Made by a program: the position numbers and the translations under genes | Source: JABFRJ01 sp031409695 | Lineage (GTDB): Bacteria > Pseudomonadota > Alphaproteobacteria > Rhizobiales > Hyphomicrobiaceae | DNA length: 34,871 nt | Assembly: GCA_031409695.1 (NCBI GenBank) | Contig: JANNXS010000018.1 | Span: 1-34,871 of the forward strand | Direction of reading: 5' to 3' | Shown here: piece after piece, positions 22,999 to 31,846 of the stretch | Layout: each line of letters opens with the position of its first letter | Numbering within the stretch: position 1 is the stretch's first letter | The notes under the pieces: generated by a model | Databases searched by the model: none | What the model saw: only the letters and a program-made list of their open reading frames with translations | Told to the model about the DNA's origin: nothing

Positions 22999-23967
22999 AT
23001 GCTGAACTTTAAAGGCGTCGACTTCTTTCCCCACGGCTTGCGCTTGCCGATCGTGAAGAACCGCCGCTATTTCATCGGCATTTCCTGGGTGCTGGCCCTG
23101 ATCTCGCTGGCCCTGATCATGGCGCTGGGTTTGAACCTCGGCGTCGATTTTAAGGGCGGGTCGATCATCGAGGTGCGCAACAAGACTGGCGCCGTCGATA
23201 TTGCTAAGTTGCGCGAGACGGCCAACGCGGCAGGCGTCGGTGGCATTCAAGTGCAGGGCCTGCGCGAGCCGACCGATGCGCTGTTGCGCATGGAAATGCA
23301 GGCCGGCGGCGATGCGGCCCAGGAACCAGCGACCAACAAACTGATCAAAGCGCTCGGCGACAATTTCGAGATCCGCAACAAGGAGGTGATCGGCGGCGTG
23401 GTGTCGAAGGAACTGCTGTCATCGGGTATCTGGGCCGTCGTAGCGTCGTTGGTCGGTATTCTGATTTATCTGTGGTTCCGCTTCGAGTGGCAGTTTGCCG
23501 TCGCGGCCGTTGTGGCCCTGATCCACGACGTGTTCATCACCTGTGGGATGTTTGCGCTATTGCGCTTTGAGTTTGATTTGACCGTTGTCGCGGCCCTCCT
23601 CACGCTCGCTGGCTACTCGGTCAACGACACCGTCGTCGTGTTCGACCGCATCCGCGAGAACATGCGCAAGTTCAAGAAGATGCCGCTCTGGGAGCTGATC
23701 GATCTCTCGATCAACGAAACGCTGTCGCGAACGGTGCTCACCGCGGGCACCGTGTTCCTCGCCGTGCTCGCGCTGTATATCTTCGGCACCGAGGTCATCC
23801 ACGGCTTTGCATTTGCGATGCTGTTTGGCGTCGTCATCGGTACGTGGTCGTCGATCTTCGTCGCGGCGCCGCTGCTGATGTTCTTCGGCCTCACGCGCGA
23901 AAAGGTGACCGGCCAATCGGATGGCGCCACCAAGGGCGGCACGTCAAAGCAAGGGGCAAAGGCTTAA
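22999..23967 (+). CDS. secF: Protein translocase subunit SecF
   Basis: 322 aa, inner membrane partner of SecD. The N-terminus (RRYFIGISWVLALISLALIM, then GLNLGVDFKGG) matches TM1 and the D-F-K-G-G motif. A short periplasmic domain is followed by five helices holding LAGYSVNDTVVVFDRIREN, the SecF proton-relay motif, then SINETLSRTVLTAGTVFL. The tail is basic. A GTG at 22969 extends the frame by 10 codons, but it lies within the hairpin, so the ATG at 22999 with a GAGAG site is the better start. It ends 38 bp before the convergent phosphatase-like gene. Confidence 0.95.
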   Translation: MLNFKGVDFFPHGLRLPIVKNRRYFIGISWVLALISLALIMALGLNLGVDFKGGSIIEVRNKTGAVDIAKLRETANAAGVGGIQVQGLREPTDALLRMEMQAGGDAAQEPATNKLIKALGDNFEIRNKEVIGGVVSKELLSSGIWAVVASLVGILIYLWFRFEWQFAVAAVVALIHDVFITCGMFALLRFEFDLTVVAALLTLAGYSVNDTVVVFDRIRENMRKFKKMPLWELIDLSINETLSRTVLTAGTVFLAVLALYIFGTEVIHGFAFAMLFGVVIGTWSSIFVAAPLLMFFGLTREKVTGQSDGATKGGTSKQGAKA

Positions 23968-24005
23968 GTGTTACAGTGCGCGGCCGCTTCGGCTGCGTGT
24001 CAGCG

Positions 24006-24809
24006 TCATACCTCAACACCTGAGATGTCCGAGAGGCGGCGGGCGAGCCAGGGCGCTGTGGCAAGAACCGGACCGCCTGATTGAATGCCGTTGCCGGCCA
24101 GAAAATCGTTCACGCGGCCGCCCGCTTCTGTAACCATCACAAGAGCCGCAGCCACGTCCCAAGAATTGATGTGGTCTTCGAGATAGCCGTCGATTTCACC
24201 GGTCGCCACCTGTGCGACGCCGAGGGCGCCCGAGCCCAGTCGGCGCGTTTCGATACCGGCCTCCATGAGGCGACGCACCGTATCGAGGTAATGTTGCAGG
24301 GGCTTTCGGCTTGATGTGCCGGCCTCGACCAGGGGCGCGTGCGCCAGGCCAGGGCCACTGACCCGCAAACGCTCACCGTTGCGGAAAGCGCCTGCACCAC
24401 GACGCGCTTCATAGAAATGACCGCTATCGGGCGCATCCAGAAATCCGAGTGTCGCGATACCGTCAATGACCAACCCGAGCGAGACGCACCAGCGCGGATT
24501 GTTGTGGGCGTAGTTATAGGTGCCGTCGATCGGATCAACGATCCACAGCGTCTTGGCGTTCAGCGCACCACTGAATTGCGCGCCGAGGCCGAATTCTTCG
24601 CCAAGAACGGCATCGCCGAAGCCCCCGGTAAGGCGCTTGACGATCAGTTCCTCAACGGCCTTGTCGGCGGCAGTCGCGAAATCGCGCGGCCCCTTGGTTT
24701 CGATATCGTGCGCAGACGCCGTCCGCCGCATGTCGACCGCAAGACGGCCCGCCTCCTTCACAAGGTCACGCGCAAAGGCATAGCGGGCGTCGAGATCGGC
24801 GGGTGTCAT
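24006..24809 (-). CDS. Inositol monophosphatase family phosphatase
   Basis: 267 aa, cytoplasmic Mg-dependent phosphatase. Metal-binding motifs are complete: GEE at 70-72, the D92-P-I-D95-G-T segment, and INSWDVAAALVMVTEAGG near residues 215-232. Substrates in the family include inositol phosphate, histidinol phosphate and fructose bisphosphate; in alphaproteobacteria members of this fold can serve as histidinol phosphatase (HisN) or SuhB, and sequence alone does not settle which. The ATG overlaps the stop of the amidase gene upstream (ATGA), so the two are translated together. It is convergent with secF. Confidence 0.87.
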   Translation of the reverse strand: MTPADLDARYAFARDLVKEAGRLAVDMRRTASAHDIETKGPRDFATAADKAVEELIVKRLTGGFGDAVLGEEFGLGAQFSGALNAKTLWIVDPIDGTYNYAHNNPRWCVSLGLVIDGIATLGFLDAPDSGHFYEARRGAGAFRNGERLRVSGPGLAHAPLVEAGTSSRKPLQHYLDTVRRLMEAGIETRRLGSGALGVAQVATGEIDGYLEDHINSWDVAAALVMVTEAGGRVNDFLAGNGIQSGGPVLATAPWLARRLSDISGVEV

Positions 24810-26281
24810 TTCTTCGTGGCCTTGGTGGCGGCTTTCTTTGCGGGTGCCTGCGCAGCCGTAATGGGCGTGCCTGGGATGGGCCGGCGCATGACATCATCGG
24901 CTGAGAAGATTTGCTCGAGCGCCAGTGCCACTTCGAGGACGCGACGGTCTTGTCCCTTCGGCCCGATGATCTGGATCGCGAATGGTAAGCCGTTTTCATC
25001 ACGACCGCAGGGCAAGGCGAGCGAACAGCACAATGCCATCGTCGGGGCATACGAAATGGCGAGCCAACGCATGTAGCTGTCCATCGCGACGCCGTCGATT
25101 TCCTTGACGTACAGTTGCGTGTGCGGGAACGGCGACACGGACGAGGCCGGCGCAATCAGCACGTCGTAGTCATCAAAGAAGTCGTGAAAGCGGCGCAACA
25201 GCTTCTGTTGCTCGACAAAGCCACGTCCGATCTGCTCGACCGTCAGCGTTAAACCGTGCTCGACGTTGGCCGTCACGTTTGGGCCGAGCTTGTCCTTGTG
25301 ATCGCGGTATTTGTCCTGATGGCCCGTTACAAACGACAGGCCGCGGTGAACATCGAACGTTTCGTGCACGCCCGAAAAATCTGGCGTCGTCTCGTCAGCG
25401 CCGAGGAAGGCCGAGCCGAAACGTTTCACGCGCTCTGAGAAAATGCGACGGATGGACTTCGCAACTGGGGCCTGGCCGAAGTCGGGCGTGAAGGCCATGC
25501 GTACGCTGGCAAGATCCGCCGGCTCCAAGCGTTCAGGCCAGTCGAGACCGTCGGTCGACGAATATGGATCGCGCCGGTCGCACGTCAACATGGCGCGCAT
25601 CAGCAGATAGGCGTCGTCGACAGTCCTCGCCATCGGGCCAAGCACCCCCCATGGAATGAGGCCTGCCACTTTTTCGACCGAGGGTATGAGACCTGTTGAC
25701 GTGCGGAAACCAACCACGCCGCAGAAATGCGCCGGTGTGCGTAGTGAGCCGCCGTAGTCTGAACCCGTTGCCAGCGGCATCATGTCGAGTGCGAGCGCGC
25801 AGGCTGAGCCGCCCGATGAGCCGGCGGCCGTCAATGACGGATCGAACGGGTTGCCGGTCGTGCCGAACACCTTATTGGTCGAATTTCCGCCCGCGCCAAA
25901 CTCCGGCACGTTGGTTTTGCAGAATGGATTGCCGCCGGCCGCGCGCACATTGGCGACCATGCCATCGTCAGTTTCGGGCACGTAGTCCTTGAACAGCAGC
26001 GAACCCCATGTGGAACGCATGCCGCCAACGGCATGCAGATCTTTGATGCCAACAGGTAAGCCGTCGAGACAATCAAGCTGGCCACCACCCATGACGCGGC
26101 GTTCCGCAGCCTTGGCTTCCTCCAGTGCGCGCGGTTCGTCGAGGACTGTGACGGCATTCACGGCCGGGTTCACGTCGGCAATGCGCTTCAGGCAACTTTG
26201 CATGAGCTCGACAGGGGAGAGTTTTTTCTGGCCGATGAGGCGGCGCGCTTCGACGGCTGACAAATGGCAGGGTTCGGTCAT
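24806..26281 (-). CDS. Amidase (amidase-signature family)
   Basis: 491 aa, cytoplasmic. The Ser-cisSer-Lys catalytic triad is visible: K80 in PVGIKDLH, S155 in AAGSSGGSA and S179 in GSDYGGSLRTPA. Substrate is unknown; family members act on acetamide-like, aryl or peptide amides, and GatA-type activity is unlikely since no gatB or gatC is near. The C-terminus is an Ala/Lys-rich tail (PAKKAATKATKK), unusual for the family and possibly a disordered extension. The ATG at 26281 starts MTEPCHLSAVEARRLI, family-typical. It is divergent from the FAD oxidase and coupled to the phosphatase gene. Confidence 0.9.
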   Translation of the reverse strand: MTEPCHLSAVEARRLIGQKKLSPVELMQSCLKRIADVNPAVNAVTVLDEPRALEEAKAAERRVMGGGQLDCLDGLPVGIKDLHAVGGMRSTWGSLLFKDYVPETDDGMVANVRAAGGNPFCKTNVPEFGAGGNSTNKVFGTTGNPFDPSLTAAGSSGGSACALALDMMPLATGSDYGGSLRTPAHFCGVVGFRTSTGLIPSVEKVAGLIPWGVLGPMARTVDDAYLLMRAMLTCDRRDPYSSTDGLDWPERLEPADLASVRMAFTPDFGQAPVAKSIRRIFSERVKRFGSAFLGADETTPDFSGVHETFDVHRGLSFVTGHQDKYRDHKDKLGPNVTANVEHGLTLTVEQIGRGFVEQQKLLRRFHDFFDDYDVLIAPASSVSPFPHTQLYVKEIDGVAMDSYMRWLAISYAPTMALCCSLALPCGRDENGLPFAIQIIGPKGQDRRVLEVALALEQIFSADDVMRRPIPGTPITAAQAPAKKAATKATKK

Positions 26282-26378
26282 GAGTGGGTTTCACGCGTTC
26301 GGGATGGATATCAAGATTGACGGATCGTAGACCAAACGGCGTGACGATGGAAATGGCCAGCACAATCTCCGGCACTCA

Positions 26379-26417
26379 GTGTACTGGCAGTCCACCCGGA
26401 GATTCCTGCCAGCACAC
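26379..26417. promoter_or_regulatory. Inverted repeat in the amidase/FAD-oxidase divergent region
   Basis: GTGTACTGGCAG (26379-26390) and CTGCCAGCACAC (26406-26417) are reverse complements with one mismatch, separated by 15 bp. Placed between two divergent genes, it is a candidate shared operator or a weak hairpin. No family of regulator is assigned. Confidence 0.4.
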
Positions 26418-26524
26418 GGTCGGTCCGCGCATGGCATCCGGAAGCGGCATGCACGCGAGGGGCGGGTGACGGGGCGTGCTGCCCGCGTGTATGGTACGGC
26501 GAACCAACGCCCCTCGTTTCACAG

Positions 26525-27955
26525 ATGCCCATGACAACCACCAGCCGCATACCTGCATCCGTCCTTGCCGAGCTGAGATCAGCCGTCGGCTCCGGCGGTG
26601 TGCTCGAAGGCCCCGATACCGAGGCCTATTGCGTCAGCTGGCGCGATGACTGGAAAGGGTCAGTACCACTCGTCCTCCGCCCAGCCAGCACTGAAGAGGT
26701 TGCGGCCCTGGTGACGATCTGCGCCGCCCACAAGGTCGCCATCGTCCCGCAGGGTGGCCGCACCGGTCTCACGGGCGCAAGCCAACCCCATGACGACATG
26801 AGCGAGGTCATCATCTCGACCGAACGCATGAAAAAAATCATCTGTATCGACCTTGAGAACGACACCATCACGGTTGAGGCGGGCGTTGTTCTCAAGGACA
26901 TTCAGACCGCGGCCGACAACGCCAATCGGTTCTTTCCGCTCAGCCTCGGCGCCGAAGGTTCGTGCCAGATCGGCGGCAACATCTCGACCAATGCCGGCGG
27001 CGTGCAGGTGCTCAAGTATGGCAACACGCGGGCGCAGATCCTCGGCCTGGAGGTCGTCACTCCGGATGGGCAGATCTGGGACGGCTTGCGCGCACTGCGC
27101 AAAGACAACACCGGCTATGATTTGAAGCAGCTTTTCATTGCGGGCGAGGGCACACTCGGCCTCGTCACCAAAGCCGTGCTGCGCCTGTATCCAAAACCAA
27201 CGGCGACCGAGACCGCCTGGATCGCCGTCGACAGTCCGAGCAAGGCCGTTGCGCTGCTGATGCACATGAAGCAGCAGATGGGCGAACAGGTGACCGCCTT
27301 CGAGCTTATCTGCCGGCAGATCATCGACCTGCTGTTGAGCGGCGTGCCAGGCCATAGTGATCCCATGAGCGAGGTGCATCCGTGGTATGTGCTGGTTGAT
27401 GTGGCGAGCCAAGGCACGCCCGGGAGTTTGAGAGACCCGCTGACGGCCGCGCTTGAAAGTGCTGTGGAGGCCGAGATCATCCGGGACGCCATCGTCGCCA
27501 GTTCGTCAGCGCAAGGCTTGAAACTCTGGCGCATGCGCGAGGATATGGCGCAAGCGCAAGTTTCAGCCGGTGGTTCCATCGGGCACGACATCTCGGTGCC
27601 GCTGTCGAAGATCCCCGAGTTCCAAGCCCGCGCGGACGCGGCCATGGACGACGCTTATCCCGGCGTTCGGCATTGCTCATTCGGCCACGTCGGCGATGGC
27701 AACATGCACTACAATCCCATTCGCCCGCTGAATTGGGATGCGGCACGCTTTAAGGCCGAACGGGTAAATGTGAACCGCATCGTGCATGACATTGTCGTCT
27801 CGCTCGGCGGATCAATCAGCGCTGAGCATGGCATCGGCCGTTTGCGGCGCGACGAGAACATCCACTACAAAAGTTCGGTCGAGATTGAACTGATGCGCAA
27901 AATTAAACGCGCGCTGGACCCCGACAACATCATGAACCCCGGCAAGGTGATATGA
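26525..27955 (+). CDS. FAD-binding oxidoreductase, GlcD/D-2-hydroxyacid dehydrogenase type
   Basis: 476 aa. It belongs to the VAO/PCMH flavoprotein fold: VPQGGRTGLTGASQP (about 73-87) and GSCQIGGNISTNAGG bind FAD, and the C-terminal cap has FGHVGDGNMHYNP and SAEHGIGRLRRDENIHYK, which hold the metal and active-site histidines of D-lactate, D-2-hydroxyglutarate and glycolate (GlcD) dehydrogenases. The end, PDNIMNPGKV, is canonical. Which 2-hydroxy acid it oxidises cannot be told. Two in-frame ATGs (26525 and 26531) compete and neither has a clear Shine-Dalgarno sequence. A strong two-way terminator follows. Confidence 0.9.
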   Translation: MPMTTTSRIPASVLAELRSAVGSGGVLEGPDTEAYCVSWRDDWKGSVPLVLRPASTEEVAALVTICAAHKVAIVPQGGRTGLTGASQPHDDMSEVIISTERMKKIICIDLENDTITVEAGVVLKDIQTAADNANRFFPLSLGAEGSCQIGGNISTNAGGVQVLKYGNTRAQILGLEVVTPDGQIWDGLRALRKDNTGYDLKQLFIAGEGTLGLVTKAVLRLYPKPTATETAWIAVDSPSKAVALLMHMKQQMGEQVTAFELICRQIIDLLLSGVPGHSDPMSEVHPWYVLVDVASQGTPGSLRDPLTAALESAVEAEIIRDAIVASSSAQGLKLWRMREDMAQAQVSAGGSIGHDISVPLSKIPEFQARADAAMDDAYPGVRHCSFGHVGDGNMHYNPIRPLNWDAARFKAERVNVNRIVHDIVVSLGGSISAEHGIGRLRRDENIHYKSSVEIELMRKIKRALDPDNIMNPGKVI

Positions 27956-27961
27956 AAAACG

Positions 27962-27993
27962 ACAAAGCACTCCACAACGGTGGAGTGCTTTGT
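27962..27993. terminator. Bidirectional intrinsic terminator
   Basis: ACAAAGCACTCCAC (27962-27975) pairs perfectly over 14 bp with GTGGAGTGCTTTGT (27980-27993) around the loop AACG. On the minus strand it is followed by CGTTTTT, a good U-run for ending the DUF2076 transcript. On the plus strand it follows the FAD oxidase stop by 6 bp with a weaker T content. The two genes converge on it. Confidence 0.9.
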
Positions 27994-28020
27994 TCACTAT
28001 CGATCTTCAGGCATTATGGC

Positions 28021-28794
28021 TCAGTATTCGGACTCGCCGCCACTATCGCCAGAGTCGTTTGTTTCCGAATAAGTACCCTGGTCGTTATTGTCGTCGGAGA
28101 TCGGCTCTTGCGACGCGTAGGTGCCGCCCGAATCGCCCGAATTGTTGTAGCCGTCGTTGATACCCTGATCGTTACTGCCAAGATCACCGCCTGAGGCCTG
28201 AGCCGGAGATGCACCGGACGGCGAGCTCCCTTTCATCATGTTCGAGATGGCGTTGGCGGCCAGCATGCCGCCCGCGACGCCCGCTGCCATGCCCATGGCG
28301 TTGCGCATAAAGCTGCCACCGGCCGCCGGGGCTTGTGGTTGCGGCTGATACGCTGGCGGTTGGTATTGGCCGCCCTGTTGTGGGCTAACGCCCCGGTTGC
28401 CCCACGGACCCGATGGTTGCGCCGCGGATGGCTGAGCGTAAGAAGGGGCTTGGCGGGACACCGGCACGCTTGGCTGTGCCGGGGCAGCGCCGCGACCGCC
28501 GAACATGCCCCCGAGGAAGCCACCGTTGCCGGCTTGCGGCTGGGCCGGGGCCTGACGTGGGATCATGGCTTCAAGCTGCTGGATGCGCTCTTGCATCGAC
28601 TGTAGTTCTTGCTGCTGCTGTTGGACCAGATATTCCTGCACCAGGACGTTTTGCACGAGTAAATACCCGGCGTCCGGGTTCTGGCGGGCGTAGGAAATGA
28701 TCAGCGCTTCGGCGTCCCGGTCCTTGTCAACAGCGCCAGCGCTGCGCAGACGCTCGAACAGATCGGTGATCAGCTGACGTTCTTCGGCGTTCAT
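28021..28794 (-). CDS. DUF2076 domain protein
   Basis: 257 aa. The N-terminal 80 residues (MNAEERQLITDLFERLRSAG, then DRDAEALIISYARQNPDAGYLLVQNVLVQE, then a Gln-rich coiled coil with LEAMIP) match DUF2076. After it comes a low-complexity Pro/Gln/Gly/Ala segment, a glycine-rich hydrophobic stretch (GMAAGVAGGMLAANAISNMMKG) and a Ser/Asn/Asp/Gly acidic tail. Function is unknown; members are usually small periplasmic or envelope-linked proteins. GGGAG lies about 11 bp before the ATG at 28794. It ends at a strong terminator. Confidence 0.85.
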   Translation of the reverse strand: MNAEERQLITDLFERLRSAGAVDKDRDAEALIISYARQNPDAGYLLVQNVLVQEYLVQQQQQELQSMQERIQQLEAMIPRQAPAQPQAGNGGFLGGMFGGRGAAPAQPSVPVSRQAPSYAQPSAAQPSGPWGNRGVSPQQGGQYQPPAYQPQPQAPAAGGSFMRNAMGMAAGVAGGMLAANAISNMMKGSSPSGASPAQASGGDLGSNDQGINDGYNNSGDSGGTYASQEPISDDNNDQGTYSETNDSGDSGGESEY

Positions 28795-29096
28795 GTGAGG
28801 TCTTCTCCCGAGGCGGGGCCAACGATGGTGACGGGCGGTATATGGAGGCTCTGCGACGTTTCTACAATGGCCACTCTGAATTGCCCGCGCCCCCGGCGCA
28901 CGCGGGCCGAACGATACGACAACACCCCACCGGCGCCCCGATAGCTACACCAGCTTGTTACGTCCAATAGACGGAAACGTTGGGATGACAATGCCCCCGG
29001 CAAAACGTCTAAACGGCTTGTTCGCGCCGACGGGTTAGGGCACATAGGTTGCAATGACGGCATCCTGCGCCGCCGCCTTTTTTGCCCCGAGCCGCC
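28795..29096. other. Divergent intergenic region, no gene
   Basis: 302 bp between the DUF2076 gene (minus) and the metallopeptidase gene (plus). It must hold both promoters. I see no convincing hairpin, repeat or known RNA in it. Confidence 0.5.
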
Positions 29097-30044
29097 ATGC
29101 GTTACGACCAGAACGATAAGCCGAGCGAAAACGTCGAGGATAGACGCGGTGACGGTGGCAGTGGCGGCGGCATGGGCATTCCGCTGCCCATGGGCGGCGG
29201 CAAGGGTGGCTTGGGCCTTATGTCGATGTTGATCATCGGCGCCATCATGCTGTTGCTCGGCAAGAACCCACTCGACATCTTCACAGGCGGCGGCATCGAA
29301 ATGCCTAACCTGCCGCAGATGCCGCGGGCCGATAACCCGTCTCAGCGTGGACCGGCAATCCCGGGCCTGCCGGGTAATCGCGCCCCAGCCCAGAAGGCCG
29401 ACGACGAAATGGCCAGGTTCATCGGCCTAGTCCTCAAAGACACTGAAGACGTCTGGGAGCAGATTTTCACCCGCTTTGGCCGACAATATCAAAAACCGCC
29501 ACTGGTCTTGTTTACAGGGCAAACGCGGACGGCCTGCGGGCGCGGCGAGGCGGCCATGGGACCGTTTTATTGCCCAGCGGACCAGAAGGTCTATATCGAT
29601 CTCCAATTCTATAACGAATTGCGGACCAAATTCGGCGCGCCCGGTGACTTCGCCCAGGCCTATGTCATTGCCCATGAGGTCGGCCACCACGTGCAAAACC
29701 TGCTCGGCATCGCTGAAAAGGTGCAGGCGCAAAAGGCCCGCATGTCCCAGGTTCAATCGAACCACATGCAGGTGCTGATGGAATTGCAGGCAGACTGTTT
29801 TGCCGGTGTTTGGGCGGCCCAGAACCACCAACTCAAGAACCGCCTCGAGCGCGGTGATATCGAGGAGGGGCTTAACGCGGCAGCCCGCATCGGGGATGAC
29901 ACCCTCCAGCGGCAGGCAACGGGCCGCGTCGTGCCCGAAGCCTTTACCCATGGCTCGGCGGCGCAACGCGTAAAGTGGTTCCGCCGCGGGATGGAAACCG
30001 GTCAGATCCAACAATGTGATACGTTCAACAGCCCGGATCCGTGA
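29097..30044 (+). CDS. Putative neutral zinc metallopeptidase (YpfJ-like)
   Basis: 315 aa. A Gly-rich N-terminus, one membrane helix at about 41-57, a Pro-rich linker, then a zinc domain with HEVGHH (193-198) and the third ligand probably E229 in ELQADC. The segment FTGQTRTACGRGEAAMGPFYCPADQKVYID is typical of the YpfJ family. The catalytic domain probably faces the periplasm, but topology is not certain. The frame opens at a TTG at 29082; I choose the ATG at 29097 because the N-terminus MRYD is conserved in this family, although no clear Shine-Dalgarno sequence is present at either. Confidence 0.88.
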   Translation: MRYDQNDKPSENVEDRRGDGGSGGGMGIPLPMGGGKGGLGLMSMLIIGAIMLLLGKNPLDIFTGGGIEMPNLPQMPRADNPSQRGPAIPGLPGNRAPAQKADDEMARFIGLVLKDTEDVWEQIFTRFGRQYQKPPLVLFTGQTRTACGRGEAAMGPFYCPADQKVYIDLQFYNELRTKFGAPGDFAQAYVIAHEVGHHVQNLLGIAEKVQAQKARMSQVQSNHMQVLMELQADCFAGVWAAQNHQLKNRLERGDIEEGLNAAARIGDDTLQRQATGRVVPEAFTHGSAAQRVKWFRRGMETGQIQQCDTFNSPDP

Positions 30045-30133
30045 TTGAGACCCTGCTGGAATTGAAGCCTGGGCGCACCGCCAAGCTGAACGCTGATGCC
30101 GTGCACATCGCCGAGCCTGCGTAAAGGACAGCC

Positions 30134-30676
30134 ATGCCCCGCATCGACGAAACGCGCCCGTTTATCGCCGTGCGCATTGCCGTGCTCACTGTCTCAGACA
30201 CGCGCACATTGGCCGATGACAAATCCGGCAACACCCTGGTCGAATTGATCACGGCCGACGGCCATCAGATTGCCGACCGCGCGATCGTCACGGATGACAT
30301 CGCACAGATCCGCGCACGCGTGCTTGGCTGGATCGCCGACGCCAACGTCGACGTTATCATCACCACGGGTGGCACAGGCTTCACCGGTCGCGACGTGACG
30401 CCCGAAGCCATCCGCCCACTGTTCGAGAAAGAAATCGACGGCTTCTCAACCGTGTTCCACATTCTTTCGTTCCAGAAAATCGAGACTTCGACGATCCAAT
30501 CTCGCGCGTGCGGCGGTCTTGCCCGCGGAACCTATATTTTCTGCCTGCCAGGCTCCCCCGGCGCCTGTAAGGACGGATGGACCGGCATCCTCAAATGGCA
30601 ACTTGATAACCGCCATCGCCCCTGCAATTTCGTCGAGATCATGCCCCGGCTGGAAGAACATCGACCCAAGGCCTAA
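30134..30676 (+). CDS. moaB: Molybdenum cofactor biosynthesis protein MoaB/MogA type
   Basis: 180 aa, cytoplasmic. It adenylates molybdopterin or is a paralogue with related binding. The core motifs are VLTVSDTRTLADDKSG at about 17-32, the TTGGTGFTGRDVTPEAI segment (near 77-93) that binds MPT and nucleotide, and LPGSPGACKDGW. Length matches MoaB. The ATG at 30134 has AAAGGA 5 bp upstream. It lies 89 bp after the metallopeptidase with no functional link apparent; no other moa or mod gene is in the window. Confidence 0.92.
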   Translation: MPRIDETRPFIAVRIAVLTVSDTRTLADDKSGNTLVELITADGHQIADRAIVTDDIAQIRARVLGWIADANVDVIITTGGTGFTGRDVTPEAIRPLFEKEIDGFSTVFHILSFQKIETSTIQSRACGGLARGTYIFCLPGSPGACKDGWTGILKWQLDNRHRPCNFVEIMPRLEEHRPKA

Positions 30677-30706
30677 AGTTGCAGATCGCCGCGGCGCACG
30701 TCTCTT

Positions 30707-31750
30707 TCACAACACTTCATCTTCATCGGGGACGACATCCGGCACGTCGCGTTGGGCGCCAAATTCCTCAGGCCATGCGAGATGGTACAAAGCGTCGCCC
30801 ATGTTCACGATCGGCAGTGTGGTCATCCCGACAACAATTCCGCGCACGGGCGAGCGCACCTCGATCTCGCCGTCGTCGTAGGGGTTGGCGATCCAGCCCA
30901 ACAACTCATTCTGGCTAACGGCACCAGACAACCTTTTCAGGGGGCGGAATACGCCGCCGTCTGCCGCGCGGATCCAGCGGGATTGATGCGTGAAGATCGG
31001 TGGACGTATGCTGTCGTTTATCGCGGTGTGGTCGACGCCATCGGGCAACTCCAGCATGCCGATGTGATGCATGACATTGACGATGCCTTCGTATCCGGCC
31101 TTGATTGAGAGCTCATCGAAGCGCAATCCCTCACCACCCTCATAGACAAGCACATCGACGCCGACATCGCGCGCTGCCTTGCGCATGGACCCGGACCGTT
31201 CTGAGCTATGCAAAACAACTTGCGCACCGAAGGCGCCGGCGAGTTCGCGCGCGCGCTGACGCTTGATGATGTCGGCGCGGATCTGCGGCAGGTTCACGCG
31301 GTGGATGGCCGCCGTATGGAGGTCGATGCCGATTTGCGAGCGCTTGACCACTTCGTTCAGGAACAGATGTGCGAGGCGAGCCGCAAGCGAGCCATCCATC
31401 GATCCTGGAAAAGATCGGTTCAAATCCCGCCGGTCGGGAAGATAACGTGACCGGGCGAGAAAACCATAGGTGTTGACCACTGGAATGCACAGCAGCGTGC
31501 CAGACAAGCTCTCGGGCCGGATTGTGCGCAACAGCCGACGGATGATCTCCACGCCGTTGAGTTCATCACCATGAACCGCAGCCGAGACGAACATGGTCTG
31601 CCCGGGCTGACGCCCATGCAGAACGTGCACCGGCAGTGTGACGGGTGTGTGATTGGATAGCTTCGAGACCGGCAGATCGACGAGGCGGCGCGTACCGGGC
31701 GCAACCTCCTCACCGCCAAACATAAACGGCGCGCGCATTGACGTGGGCAT
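30707..31750 (-). CDS. Succinylglutamate desuccinylase/aspartoacylase family protein
   Basis: 347 aa, cytoplasmic zinc carboxypeptidase-like hydrolase. The zinc ligands fit H60 and E63 in AVHGDELNG and H145 in GIDLHTA; the substrate-binding DRRDLNRSFPGS is at 107-118. A C-terminal beta domain includes a biotinyl-like turn (IEVRSPVRGIVVGMTTLPIVNMGD). Proteins of this type often lie beside rimK and modify ribosomal or peptide C-termini; rimK is not seen here. The ATG at 31750 has GGAG 7 bp upstream and is preferred to the longer open frame. It ends convergently with moaB at 30 bp. Confidence 0.88.
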   Translation of the reverse strand: MPTSMRAPFMFGGEEVAPGTRRLVDLPVSKLSNHTPVTLPVHVLHGRQPGQTMFVSAAVHGDELNGVEIIRRLLRTIRPESLSGTLLCIPVVNTYGFLARSRYLPDRRDLNRSFPGSMDGSLAARLAHLFLNEVVKRSQIGIDLHTAAIHRVNLPQIRADIIKRQRARELAGAFGAQVVLHSSERSGSMRKAARDVGVDVLVYEGGEGLRFDELSIKAGYEGIVNVMHHIGMLELPDGVDHTAINDSIRPPIFTHQSRWIRAADGGVFRPLKRLSGAVSQNELLGWIANPYDDGEIEVRSPVRGIVVGMTTLPIVNMGDALYHLAWPEEFGAQRDVPDVVPDEDEVL

Positions 31751-31846
31751 GGGATAACTCCGGCAATCCCTATGCCGAGTTGAGCCCCATTGGGCAACGC
31801 GGTTGGTCGTCACCCAGTCCTAAAGGCCGCACAAGGTGCGCCTGGA

